Below, in pieces: positions 1-5,136 of a stretch of 9,163 nt of DNA. Within the stretch, counting starts at the first letter, position 1; each line of letters starts with the position of its first letter. Where the stretch lies: NCBI GenBank assembly GCA_023262645.1, contig JALRAA010000038.1:1-9163 (forward strand), read 5' to 3'. The DNA is from Burkholderiaceae bacterium. Its GTDB lineage: Bacteria > Pseudomonadota > Gammaproteobacteria > Burkholderiales > Burkholderiaceae_C. The notes below the pieces were generated by a model. It was given only the letters and a program-made list of their open reading frames with translations, was not told the origin of the DNA and did no database searches. A program made the position numbers and the translations under genes.

Positions 1-726
1 ATCGCCTTGATCGCTTCAGGTTGGCGCGGTTTTTATGCATGGCTGGGTCGCGAAGGTTTGGTCAAAAGCAATCCACTGGCGGGCATGCGCGCACCGAAAT
101 CGGCCAAACCTTTGCCCAAGGCATTGAATGTCGATGAAGCGGTGCAACTCGCTGCGCACAGACCCGAGCAAGAAGACCCTTGGTTGCAAGCGCGCGATGC
201 AGCCATGGTGGAGTTGCTCTACAGCAGCGGTTTGCGGGTGGCTGAACTCACCGGCTTAGATGTACAAGCCAGTTCGCAGGCGCGTGGTTGGATTGATTGG
301 CAAGATGCGCAAGCACATGTGTTGGGCAAAGGCTCCAAGCGCCGCAGCGTACCCGTGGGTACCCAGGCCATGGCGGCTTTGCAGGCTTGGTTGGTGTTGC
401 GCGATCGGCAATTGCCTGCACAAGCGCAGCCTCCAACAGCATTGTTTATTGGCATACGCGGCACCCGCCTGACCTCGCAAGCCATTTGGCAGCGTTTGCG
501 CATGCGTGGCGTGCAAGCGGGCATCAGCACGCCCGTGCATCCGCACATGTTGCGTCACTCGTTTGCCAGCCATGTGTTGCAGTCCAGCGGTGACTTGCGC
601 GCGGTGCAAGAAATGCTCGGCCATGCCAACATAGGCACCACACAGATTTACACTCGGTTGGATTACCAACATTTGGCCAAGGCCTACGACGCCGCGCACC
701 CGCGAGCCAAACGCAAATCCCCATGA
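1..726 (+). CDS. xerC: Tyrosine recombinase XerC (5'-truncated by the window edge)
   Basis: XerC acts with XerD at dif to resolve chromosome dimers before division. The reading frame is open from base 1 and enters the window inside the N-terminal SAM-like domain (GWRGFYAWLGREGLVKSNP). Compared with XerC proteins of about 300 residues, roughly the first 60-75 residues are missing. The catalytic domain is complete. Counting residue 1 at base 7, it has Arg77 (SSGLRVAELTG), Lys108 (LGKGSKRR), His180 and Arg183 (HPHMLRHSFASH), His206 (LGHANIGTTQ) and the nucleophile Tyr215 (IYTRLDY, codon 649-651). The spacing of the last four matches E. coli XerC. The Arg-to-Lys interval is about 7 residues longer, consistent with a loop insertion. 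The TTG at base 7 is not the real start because coding continues upstream. The stop overlaps the next start (ATGA), suggesting coupled translation. XerD is the main alternative name; XerC is preferred from context and overall sequence. Confidence 0.93.
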   Translation: MALIASGWRGFYAWLGREGLVKSNPLAGMRAPKSAKPLPKALNVDEAVQLAAHRPEQEDPWLQARDAAMVELLYSSGLRVAELTGLDVQASSQARGWIDWQDAQAHVLGKGSKRRSVPVGTQAMAALQAWLVLRDRQLPAQAQPPTALFIGIRGTRLTSQAIWQRLRMRGVQAGISTPVHPHMLRHSFASHVLQSSGDLRAVQEMLGHANIGTTQIYTRLDYQHLAKAYDAAHPRAKRKSP

Positions 727-1940
727 AAACCATTCAACTCAAAGCTGGCAAAGAACGCTCGGCATTGCGCTTTCATCCTTGGGTGTTTGACAGCGCGATT
801 GCCAAGGGCGGGGCCGATCCCGGCGAAACCGTGCGTGTTGAATCTCAAACCGGCCAGTTTCTCGGTTGGGCGGCTTTCAGTCCCACCTCGCGCATCCGTG
901 CGCGCATTTGGAGTTTTGATGCCAATGAGCGGATTGACGCTGCATTTTTTGAAAAGCAAGTGGCGGCTGCCGTGGCCATGCGAGCACGTTTGCAAGTGCC
1001 CAGCAACGGTGTTCGGTTGATCCATGGCGAGGCCGATGGTTTACCCGGTTTGATTGTTGACAGCTATGACGACACATTGGTGGCGCAGTTTTTATCCGCA
1101 GGCACCGAGCGATTCAAACCGGACATTGTCAAAGCGTTGGTGTTGCACACCGGCGCCAAGCGCGTGTTTGAACGATCTGATTCAGGGGTGCGTGCATTAG
1201 AGGGCTTGGGCCCGGTCACCGGCTGGCTGCACCGCTCAACGGACAGCAATGACGACACCCAGATCGTGATCCAAGAGCACGATTGGTCACTGGCGCTGGA
1301 CATCGCGGAAGGCCACAAGACCGGTTTTTACCTGGACCAACGCGACAGTCGTTTGAAATTTGCCGAGTACGCACAGCGACTGAATTTGCGCCAAGTGCTC
1401 AATTGTTATTGCTACACCGGTGGCTTCAGTGTGGCTGGCTTGAGCGGCATGCGGCAAAGCGGTGGGTTGAGCGACGGTGCGCAAGTCACATCGATAGACT
1501 CCTCTGCACCGGCAATCGCCAAAGCCCAAGCCAATGTGACGCGCAATGGATTCGATGCCGACCGACAAGTGTTCATGGATGCTGATGTCAACGCCTCGTT
1601 GCGTGCTTTGCACAAAGAAGGCAAGCAATTTGATGGCATCGTGCTCGACCCGCCCAAATTCGCGCCCAGCGCTGCCCATGCCGATCGCGCGGCGCGTGCT
1701 TACAAAGACATCAACCGTTGGGCGTTCAAATTGTTGGCACCTGGCGGTGTGTTGTTCACTTACAGCTGTTCCGGGGGCATACCACCGGAGCTGTTTCACA
1801 AAATCGTGGCATCTGCGGGCACGGATGCGGGGGTGGATGCTTACATACTAGAGCGGTTACAGGCCGCACCAGACCATCCGATGACGGTGAATTTCCCTGA
1901 GGGTGAGTACCTCAAGGGTTTGGTGTTGATGAAGAAGTGA
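723..1940 (+). CDS. rlmI: 23S rRNA (cytosine-C5)-methyltransferase, RlmI family
   Basis: Class I SAM-dependent methyltransferase that in E. coli makes m5C1962 in 23S rRNA. The product is 405 residues, close to the usual 396. The N-terminus (MKTIQLKAGKERS, then FHPWVF near 18-22) is the PUA-like RNA-binding domain. The family signature HKTGFYLDQRDSR lies at 198-210. The SAM-binding motif NCYCYTGGFS is at 227-236, the acidic strand end VTSIDSS at 255-261, and motif IV DPPKF at 309-313. The presumed catalytic cysteine is Cys349 (TYSCSGG), and the C-terminus has ADHP...FPEGEYLKG as in E. coli RlmI. The ATG at 723 sits in the ATGA overlap with xerC and has no strong Shine-Dalgarno sequence, so translation probably depends on coupling. 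Equivalence to RlmI is strong by motif; the exact target cytosine is inferred from the family. Confidence 0.92.
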   Translation: MKTIQLKAGKERSALRFHPWVFDSAIAKGGADPGETVRVESQTGQFLGWAAFSPTSRIRARIWSFDANERIDAAFFEKQVAAAVAMRARLQVPSNGVRLIHGEADGLPGLIVDSYDDTLVAQFLSAGTERFKPDIVKALVLHTGAKRVFERSDSGVRALEGLGPVTGWLHRSTDSNDDTQIVIQEHDWSLALDIAEGHKTGFYLDQRDSRLKFAEYAQRLNLRQVLNCYCYTGGFSVAGLSGMRQSGGLSDGAQVTSIDSSAPAIAKAQANVTRNGFDADRQVFMDADVNASLRALHKEGKQFDGIVLDPPKFAPSAAHADRAARAYKDINRWAFKLLAPGGVLFTYSCSGGIPPELFHKIVASAGTDAGVDAYILERLQAAPDHPMTVNFPEGEYLKGLVLMKK

Positions 1941-2008
1941 GCCACTGACTTGAATCATGGCTACACTGCCCCACCTTTTGTGTTTGTTTTGATGAGGTTT
2001 GAAGTTCC

Positions 2009-3079
2009 ATGTTGATTCCTGCTACTGTCTTGACCGGTTTTTTGGGCGCCGGTAAAACCACTTTGCTCAAACGTGTGTTGAGCGAGGACCATGGCCACAA
2101 AATCGCCATCATCGAAAACGAGTTCGGTGAAGAAAACATCGACAACGACATATTGGTGTCAGACACCCAAGAACACATTGTGCAAATGAGCAATGGCTGC
2201 GTCTGTTGCACCATCCGCGAAGACTTGCGCACCACGTTGCAAGAACTGGCGGAGAAAAAACGCAAAGGCGAACTCGATTTTGACCGCGTGGTGATCGAAA
2301 CCACCGGTTTGGCCGATCCCGGACCGGTGGCGCAAACTTTTTTCATGGACGATGAAATCGCAGAGAGTTTTTTACTCGATTCTGTGCTGACGCTGGTCGA
2401 CGCCAAGCATGCCGCGCAAACCTTGAACGATCGCCAAGAAGCGCGTCGGCAAGTGGGGTTTGCCGATCAAATCTTCATCAGCAAAAGCGAATTGATCGGT
2501 GCAGACGAACTCGACGCCCTACAGCACCGCCTCAAGCACATGAACCCGCGCGCACCCCAGCACACAGTGCATTTCGGCGAAATCGGCTTGGACAAAGTGT
2601 TTGATTTGCGCGGCTTTAACCTCAACACCACGTTGGAAATCGACCCGGATTTTTTGAGCGAAGGACACGACCACCATCACCACGATGGCGAACATTGCGA
2701 CCATCCATCGCATGCGCATGACCACCATGGCGACCATGACCACGCACATGGCCATGGCCACGGTCACCACCATCACCATGACGACGATGTCAAAAGTTTT
2801 GTGTTCAAGGCCGATCGTCCGTTAGACCCCGCCAAACTCGAAGATTTCTTGGGCGCCATCGTCAATATTTACGGGCCGCGCATGCTGCGTTACAAAGGCG
2901 TGTTGCACATGAAAGGCACCGAACGCAAAGTGATTTTCCAAGGCGTGCACCAACTCATGGGCAGCGATTTGGGTCAACCGTGGGACAAGAATGAGAAACG
3001 AATGAGCAAAATGGTATTCATCGGTATCGATTTGCCCCGTGATATTTTCATGCAAGGCCTGCAACAGTGTGTAAGCTGA
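2009..3079 (+). CDS. CobW/COG0523-family GTPase, putative zinc metallochaperone, with His-rich insert
   Basis: Members of this G3E GTPase family use GTP to deliver or insert metal ions; several are linked to zinc homeostasis, others to cobalamin or nitrile hydratase. The 356-residue product starts with a Walker A motif, GFLGAGKTT (10-18). ENEFGEENID (36-45) is the switch region. The family metal motif GCVCC (63-67) follows, then ETTGLADPGP (97-106). The guanine-specificity position reads SKSE (158-161) in place of NKxD/TKxD. Residues 220-257 hold 21 histidines in 38 positions, a presumed metal-loading linker, followed by the CobW C-terminal domain (about 261-353). A GATGAGG ribosome site at 1991-1997 supports the ATG at 2009. 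The gene lies 68 nt after rlmI with no clear terminator between, so co-transcription is possible. I saw no Zur-box-like palindrome upstream. The family call is secure; zinc as the metal is inferred from the His-rich loop and the dksA neighbour. Confidence 0.9.
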   Translation: MLIPATVLTGFLGAGKTTLLKRVLSEDHGHKIAIIENEFGEENIDNDILVSDTQEHIVQMSNGCVCCTIREDLRTTLQELAEKKRKGELDFDRVVIETTGLADPGPVAQTFFMDDEIAESFLLDSVLTLVDAKHAAQTLNDRQEARRQVGFADQIFISKSELIGADELDALQHRLKHMNPRAPQHTVHFGEIGLDKVFDLRGFNLNTTLEIDPDFLSEGHDHHHHDGEHCDHPSHAHDHHGDHDHAHGHGHGHHHHHDDDVKSFVFKADRPLDPAKLEDFLGAIVNIYGPRMLRYKGVLHMKGTERKVIFQGVHQLMGSDLGQPWDKNEKRMSKMVFIGIDLPRDIFMQGLQQCVS

Positions 3080-3080
3080 G

Positions 3081-3086
3081 TACAAT
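3081..3086 (+). promoter_or_regulatory. Possible -10 element of a dksA promoter
   Basis: TACAAT begins two bases after the stop of the CobW-type gene and matches the sigma-70 -10 consensus at 5 of 6 positions. No convincing -35 hexamer is found 15-19 nt upstream, where the sequence is still coding. If used, transcription would start near 3093 and give dksA a leader of about 118 nt containing both inverted repeats and the small ORF described below. This is a weak call based on one hexamer and its position. Confidence 0.3.
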
Positions 3087-3099
3087 CCGCGCGCCACAA

Positions 3100-3126
3100 T
3101 CCCAGCCTGCATCATGCTGTTTGGGA
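3100..3126 (+). promoter_or_regulatory. Inverted repeat in the dksA leader
   Basis: TCCCA (3100-3104) pairs with TGGGA (3122-3126). Alternatively, CAGC (3103-3106) pairs with GCTG (3116-3119) inside it. There is no following T-run, so this is not an intrinsic terminator for the upstream gene. The right arm contains the GGGAG that would serve as ribosome site for the small ORF at 3135, so folding could hide that site. The structure is visible; the regulatory role is inference. Confidence 0.3.
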
Positions 3127-3134
3127 GTCAACAC

Positions 3135-3197
3135 ATGGCAAGGACGTATTTGATAACAACAGTCGTACATCTGGCTTTTACCGACCAGATGCGTTGA
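3135..3197 (+). CDS. Possible 20-codon upstream ORF (leader peptide) of dksA
   Basis: An ATG at 3135 opens a 20-codon frame ending in TGA at 3195-3197. It is preceded by a good Shine-Dalgarno sequence, GGGAG at 3123-3127, with 7 nt of spacing. The stop lies 1 nt before the AGGAG ribosome site of dksA and 13 nt before its GTG start, a layout that would allow coupling or reinitiation. The predicted peptide begins MARTYLITTVV, is mostly hydrophobic and Thr-rich in its middle, and resembles no family I know. There is no run of one amino acid of the kind that marks classical attenuator peptides. An ATG with a good ribosome site could occur by chance in 131 nt, so this is tentative. Confidence 0.3.
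   Translation: MARTYLITTVVHLAFTDQMR
3168..3191 (+). promoter_or_regulatory. Hairpin just upstream of the dksA ribosome binding site
   Basis: CATCTGG (3168-3174) and CCAGATG (3185-3191) form a perfect 7-bp inverted repeat around a 10-nt loop, ending 7 nt before AGGAG. It lies inside the possible upstream ORF, so ribosomes translating that ORF would melt it. It could be an RNA hairpin affecting initiation or mRNA decay, or a protein-binding site on DNA. The sequence does not decide between these. Confidence 0.35.
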
Positions 3198-3198
3198 C

Positions 3199-3203
3199 AG
3201 GAG
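3199..3203 (+). promoter_or_regulatory. Ribosome binding site of dksA (supports a GTG start)
   Basis: AGGAG lies 7 nt before the GTG at 3211. This is the best Shine-Dalgarno match in the area, and it argues that translation starts before the Lys-rich tail. The alternative is an internal methionine near the conserved core, for example Met273. Confidence 0.8.
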
Positions 3204-3210
3204 AAGTACA

Positions 3211-4407
3211 GTGAAACATACCAAGCAAAGCGCCAGTTCAAAGGCAAAAGCCAAGACCAAGGCGCCGGTTAAAAAACCCGTCACTGCCAAATCCAAAGCA
3301 GCGGTCAAAAAACCTGCACCAGCTAAAAAAGCCGCTGTGAAAAAACCTGTCGCTGCCAAGCCCACTCCGAAAAAAACCGCGGCCAAAAAACCATTGCCTG
3401 TGAAGAAAACAGCCACTTCCAAAACCGCTGCCAAAAAACCGGCTGCATCAAAAAAAGCCGTTGCCAAAAAAGCCGTTGCTAAAAAACCGGTGACTGCCAA
3501 AAAACTGGTTTCCAAAAAACCCGTCGCCAAAAAAACCGTTGCCTCCAAAAAAGCCGCGCCCACCAAAGCGGTTCCCGTTAAAAAAGCCGTTGTCAAAACT
3601 CCAACAGCCTCCCGTTCAGGCAAAGCGTCTTCGGCCACCGCCAAGACCTCTGCTTCCGCCAAGAAATCAAACCCTGCAAAGACTGCCCCCTCATCCGTGA
3701 CCAGCGCCGCCAAATCTTCCCCTTCCAAAAACGAAAAAACCGCTGCCAAAGCAGCGGCTGTCAAACCCACCCCAACACACGTAGGCGCCAACCCGCCTGC
3801 GGTAGAAGTGGCCAAAAAGTCGCCACGCGCCGCCAAAGCCATGGCCATGATGCCGCCACCACCCGGACAAAGCGTGGCGTCGACCACGGCCAAATCGAGT
3901 TATGGACCGATCCTGGTGCCCAGCTTGCCAGCCGTCGTGCCTGTGGTGCCCGTCAAGAACCCCAAATTGGCCAACAACTGGAAAAACAAAACCCCTGACT
4001 CGGTCACAGATGAAGAAGTGATCGCCATGTCTGATGACGACTACATGAACGCTTTTCAGATGGCGTTCTTCCGTCACAAACTGGTTCAGCTCAAGGAAGA
4101 CATATTGGTCAATGCCGGTGAAACCACCGAGCACCTGCGGGAAGACACTGTCATCGTGCCTGACCCGGCCGATCGCGCCACCATCGAAGAAGAACATGCA
4201 CTTGAACTTCGCACCCGTGACCGCGAACGTAAATTGCTGAAAAAAATCGAACAATCCATCGCCCGCATCGATTCCGGCGACTACGGCTACTGCGATGAAA
4301 CTGGCGAGCCGATCGGGGTGGGTCGATTGATCGCGCGCCCGACCGCCACGTTGTCCTTGGAAGCGCAGCAAAGGCGCGAATTGAAGCAAAAAATGTTTGG
4401 CGACTGA
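3211..4407 (+). CDS. dksA: RNA polymerase-binding transcription factor DksA with a long Lys/Ala/Pro-rich N-terminal extension
   Basis: DksA enters the RNA polymerase secondary channel and, with ppGpp, shifts transcription during the stringent response. The conserved core is about residues 255-398. It contains the coiled coil with the tip DPADR (Asp318 and Asp321, matching E. coli Asp71 and Asp74) and the block EEEHALELRTRDRERKLLKKIE. The C-terminal globular region is SGDYGYCDETGEPIGVGRL...ARPTATLSLEAQ. Of the four zinc cysteines of E. coli DksA only Cys361 remains; the others are Thr364, Ser382 and Ala385, so a structural Zn4-type finger is not expected. Residues 1 to about 210 are low complexity: 44 Lys in the first 130, 16 KK pairs and no acidic residue before Glu175, like histone H1/AlgP-type tails. 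A Pro/Val-rich linker follows (about 214-250). The total of 398 residues compares with 151 in E. coli. AGGAG 7 nt upstream supports the GTG start. A terminator follows directly. Confidence 0.93.
   Translation: MKHTKQSASSKAKAKTKAPVKKPVTAKSKAAVKKPAPAKKAAVKKPVAAKPTPKKTAAKKPLPVKKTATSKTAAKKPAASKKAVAKKAVAKKPVTAKKLVSKKPVAKKTVASKKAAPTKAVPVKKAVVKTPTASRSGKASSATAKTSASAKKSNPAKTAPSSVTSAAKSSPSKNEKTAAKAAAVKPTPTHVGANPPAVEVAKKSPRAAKAMAMMPPPPGQSVASTTAKSSYGPILVPSLPAVVPVVPVKNPKLANNWKNKTPDSVTDEEVIAMSDDDYMNAFQMAFFRHKLVQLKEDILVNAGETTEHLREDTVIVPDPADRATIEEEHALELRTRDRERKLLKKIEQSIARIDSGDYGYCDETGEPIGVGRLIARPTATLSLEAQQRRELKQKMFGD
3271..3585 (+). repeat. Fifteen A6-A7 tracts encoding Lys-Lys repeats in dksA
   Basis: Runs of six or seven A start at 3271, 3307, 3325, 3340, 3370, 3385, 3433, 3450, 3466, 3481, 3499, 3514, 3529, 3547 and 3580. 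The runs from 3370, 3450 and 3529 are A7. Each encodes an AAA AAA Lys pair within imperfect units such as AKKPV or AKKAV. From 3433 to 3552 eight runs follow each other every 15-18 nt. Only one of the 16 KK pairs (residues 65-66) is written AAG AAA. Such tracts are prone to replication, transcription and translation slippage, and the unit structure suggests growth by internal duplication. Confidence 0.85.
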
Positions 4408-4429
4408 CGCAGGTTTGCCACAACATGCG

Positions 4430-4460
4430 ATGCAGGTCTTTGGGGGCCTGCATTTTTTTT
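4430..4460 (+). terminator. Rho-independent terminator of dksA
   Basis: ATGCAGG (4430-4436) pairs perfectly with CCTGCAT (4447-4453), with two possible extra pairs inside a 10-nt loop (TCTTTGGGGG). Eight T follow at 4453-4460, the first of which also closes the stem. It lies 22 nt after the dksA stop and should insulate dksA from the dcw cluster. Confidence 0.9.
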
Positions 4461-4580
4461 GTCCGCAAAAAGCTGATAAACCACATTCAGTCTATTTTGT
4501 AAGTGCTTGTCTGATAATTGTTTTTTCAAAAGTATTTTTATGTGAATTGGCGCCTAAGTTGTTGATTTTATTTATAAAAC

Positions 4581-4592
4581 ATCAAATTTGAT
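4581..4592. promoter_or_regulatory. Perfect 12-bp palindrome upstream of mraZ
   Basis: ATCAAA followed directly by TTTGAT is a perfect palindrome with no spacer; flanking bases do not extend it. It overlaps the proposed -35 hexamer (4588-4593) and lies in the AT-rich block before it. It could be an operator for an unidentified dimeric regulator, or simply part of AT-rich promoter DNA. Confidence 0.4.
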
Positions 4593-4617
4593 TGGTGCGG
4601 CGGTAAATCTCTGTTAA
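4588..4617 (+). promoter_or_regulatory. Likely promoter of the mraZ/dcw operon
   Basis: TTGATT (4588-4593) matches the -35 consensus at 4 of 6 positions. It is followed after 18 nt by TGTTAA (4612-4617), a modest -10 match. The 30 nt upstream (TTGATTTTATTTATAAAAC and onward) are AT-rich, like an UP element. A start near 4624 would fall within the MraZ-type repeats, the arrangement expected for an autorepressed mra promoter. Other weak -10-like hexamers exist upstream (GATAAT at 4513-4518 and TATAAA at 4573-4578) but lack a well-spaced -35. The exact hexamers are uncertain. Confidence 0.45.
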
Positions 4618-4647
4618 AGTGCAAACAAGTGGTAATAAGTGGGAAAT
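4618..4647 (+). promoter_or_regulatory. MraZ-box direct repeats (three 10-nt units)
   Basis: Three consecutive 10-nt units start with AGTG: AGTGCAAACA, AGTGGTAATA and AGTGGGAAAT. Read as boxes, this is TGCAA, TGGTA and TGGGA separated by 5 nt each. E. coli MraZ binds TGGGN repeats with 5-nt spacers upstream of its own gene. The position, 55 nt before the proposed mraZ start and overlapping the likely transcription start, fits autorepression. The first unit is degenerate. Confidence 0.75.
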
Positions 4648-4686
4648 TCAAGATTTCTCCGGGTTTTTCGCTGTGTTTTGTTCTCC

Positions 4687-4692
4687 AAGGGG
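4687..4692 (+). promoter_or_regulatory. Ribosome binding site of mraZ (decides a GTG start at 4702)
   Basis: AAGGGG ends 9 nt before the GTG at 4702, which opens the canonical MraZ N-terminus (FQGASSLSLDAKGR). The in-frame TTG at 4693 abuts this site and cannot use it. The in-frame GTG at 4639 lies inside the MraZ-box repeats and has no ribosome site. Confidence 0.75.
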
Positions 4693-4701
4693 TTGATCGC
4701 T

Positions 4702-5130
4702 GTGTTTCAAGGTGCTTCGTCGCTGAGTTTGGATGCCAAAGGCCGTTTATCGGTGCCGACAAGGCACCGCGACGTCTTGAGCGCGACCGCAGCCGGACAA
4801 CTCACCATCACCCGCCATCCGCACGGTTGCCTGATGCTGTTCCCACGCAGTGAATGGGAAAAATTTCGCGAGCGCGTGGCGGCTTTGCCGATGACCGCTC
4901 ATTGGTGGAAACGCATCTTTTTGGGCAATGCCATGGATGTCGATATGGACAGCACGGGCCGCGTGTTGATTTCGCCGGAATTGCGCGAAGCCACCCACAT
5001 CACCAAAGAAACCATTTTGTTGGGCATGGGCAGCCACTTTGAACTGTGGGACAAGTCCACCTATGAAGCACAAGAAGCCCAGGCCATGCAAGGCGACATG
5101 CCTGATGTGCTGCGGGATTTTTCGATTTAA
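4702..5130 (+). CDS. mraZ: Transcriptional regulator MraZ
   Basis: MraZ is a ring-forming DNA-binding protein of the AbrB/SpoVT fold that represses its own division and cell wall operon. The 142-residue product has the usual family length. It carries two copies of the DxxxGR motif: DAKGRLSVPTR at 11-21 and DSTGRVLISPELR at 83-95, one per AbrB-like half. Typical family blocks include FPRSEWEKF (47-55), GNAMDVDMD (75-83) and ELWDKSTYE (114-122). The start is GTG at 4702, supported by AAGGGG and by alignment to the family start MFQGAS; a longer reading from 4639 would add 21 unlike residues. It is the first gene of the dcw cluster and lies 6 nt before rsmH. The repeats at 4618-4647 are its presumed operator. 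Confidence 0.95.
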   Translation: MFQGASSLSLDAKGRLSVPTRHRDVLSATAAGQLTITRHPHGCLMLFPRSEWEKFRERVAALPMTAHWWKRIFLGNAMDVDMDSTGRVLISPELREATHITKETILLGMGSHFELWDKSTYEAQEAQAMQGDMPDVLRDFSI

Positions 5131-5136
5131 CGTGGA

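Noticed and set aside
1..726. XerC as an integron or phage integrase marking a mobile element
   Set aside because: The catalytic spacing, C-terminus and housekeeping neighbours fit chromosomal XerC. No att sites, cassettes or phage genes are present in the window.
1940..1962. AGCCA/TGGCT inverted repeat after rlmI as a possible terminator
   Set aside because: The stem is only 5 bp with a 13-nt loop, and no T-run follows directly. It is too weak to call.
1957..1992. An 11-codon ORF between rlmI and the CobW-type gene, its stop overlapping the ribosome site region
   Set aside because: There is no Shine-Dalgarno sequence before its ATG and it is too short to support without conservation data.
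2519..2779. Minus-strand open frame rich in Met and Val
   Set aside because: It is the reverse complement of His (CAT/CAC) codons in the histidine-rich insert of the CobW-type GTPase, not a gene.
3271..3585. Regularly spaced repeats as a CRISPR-like array or as curved DNA
   Set aside because: The units are coding, imperfect and too short for CRISPR, and the A-tract spacing of 15-18 nt is not in phase with the helix, so strong curvature is not expected.
3048..3893. A 281-codon open frame on the minus strand, rich in Phe, Ala, Leu and Thr, resembling a membrane protein
   Set aside because: It is the antisense shadow of the dksA Lys/Ala/Pro tail: complements of AAA, GCC and CCG codons give Phe, Gly/Ala and Arg/Gly-type codons and rarely stops. 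It has no ribosome site and contradicts the well-supported plus-strand gene.
4491..4560. Additional promoter-like hexamers (for example GATAAT at 4513-4518) upstream of mraZ
   Set aside because: No properly spaced -35 partner was found, and AT-rich DNA yields such hexamers by chance.
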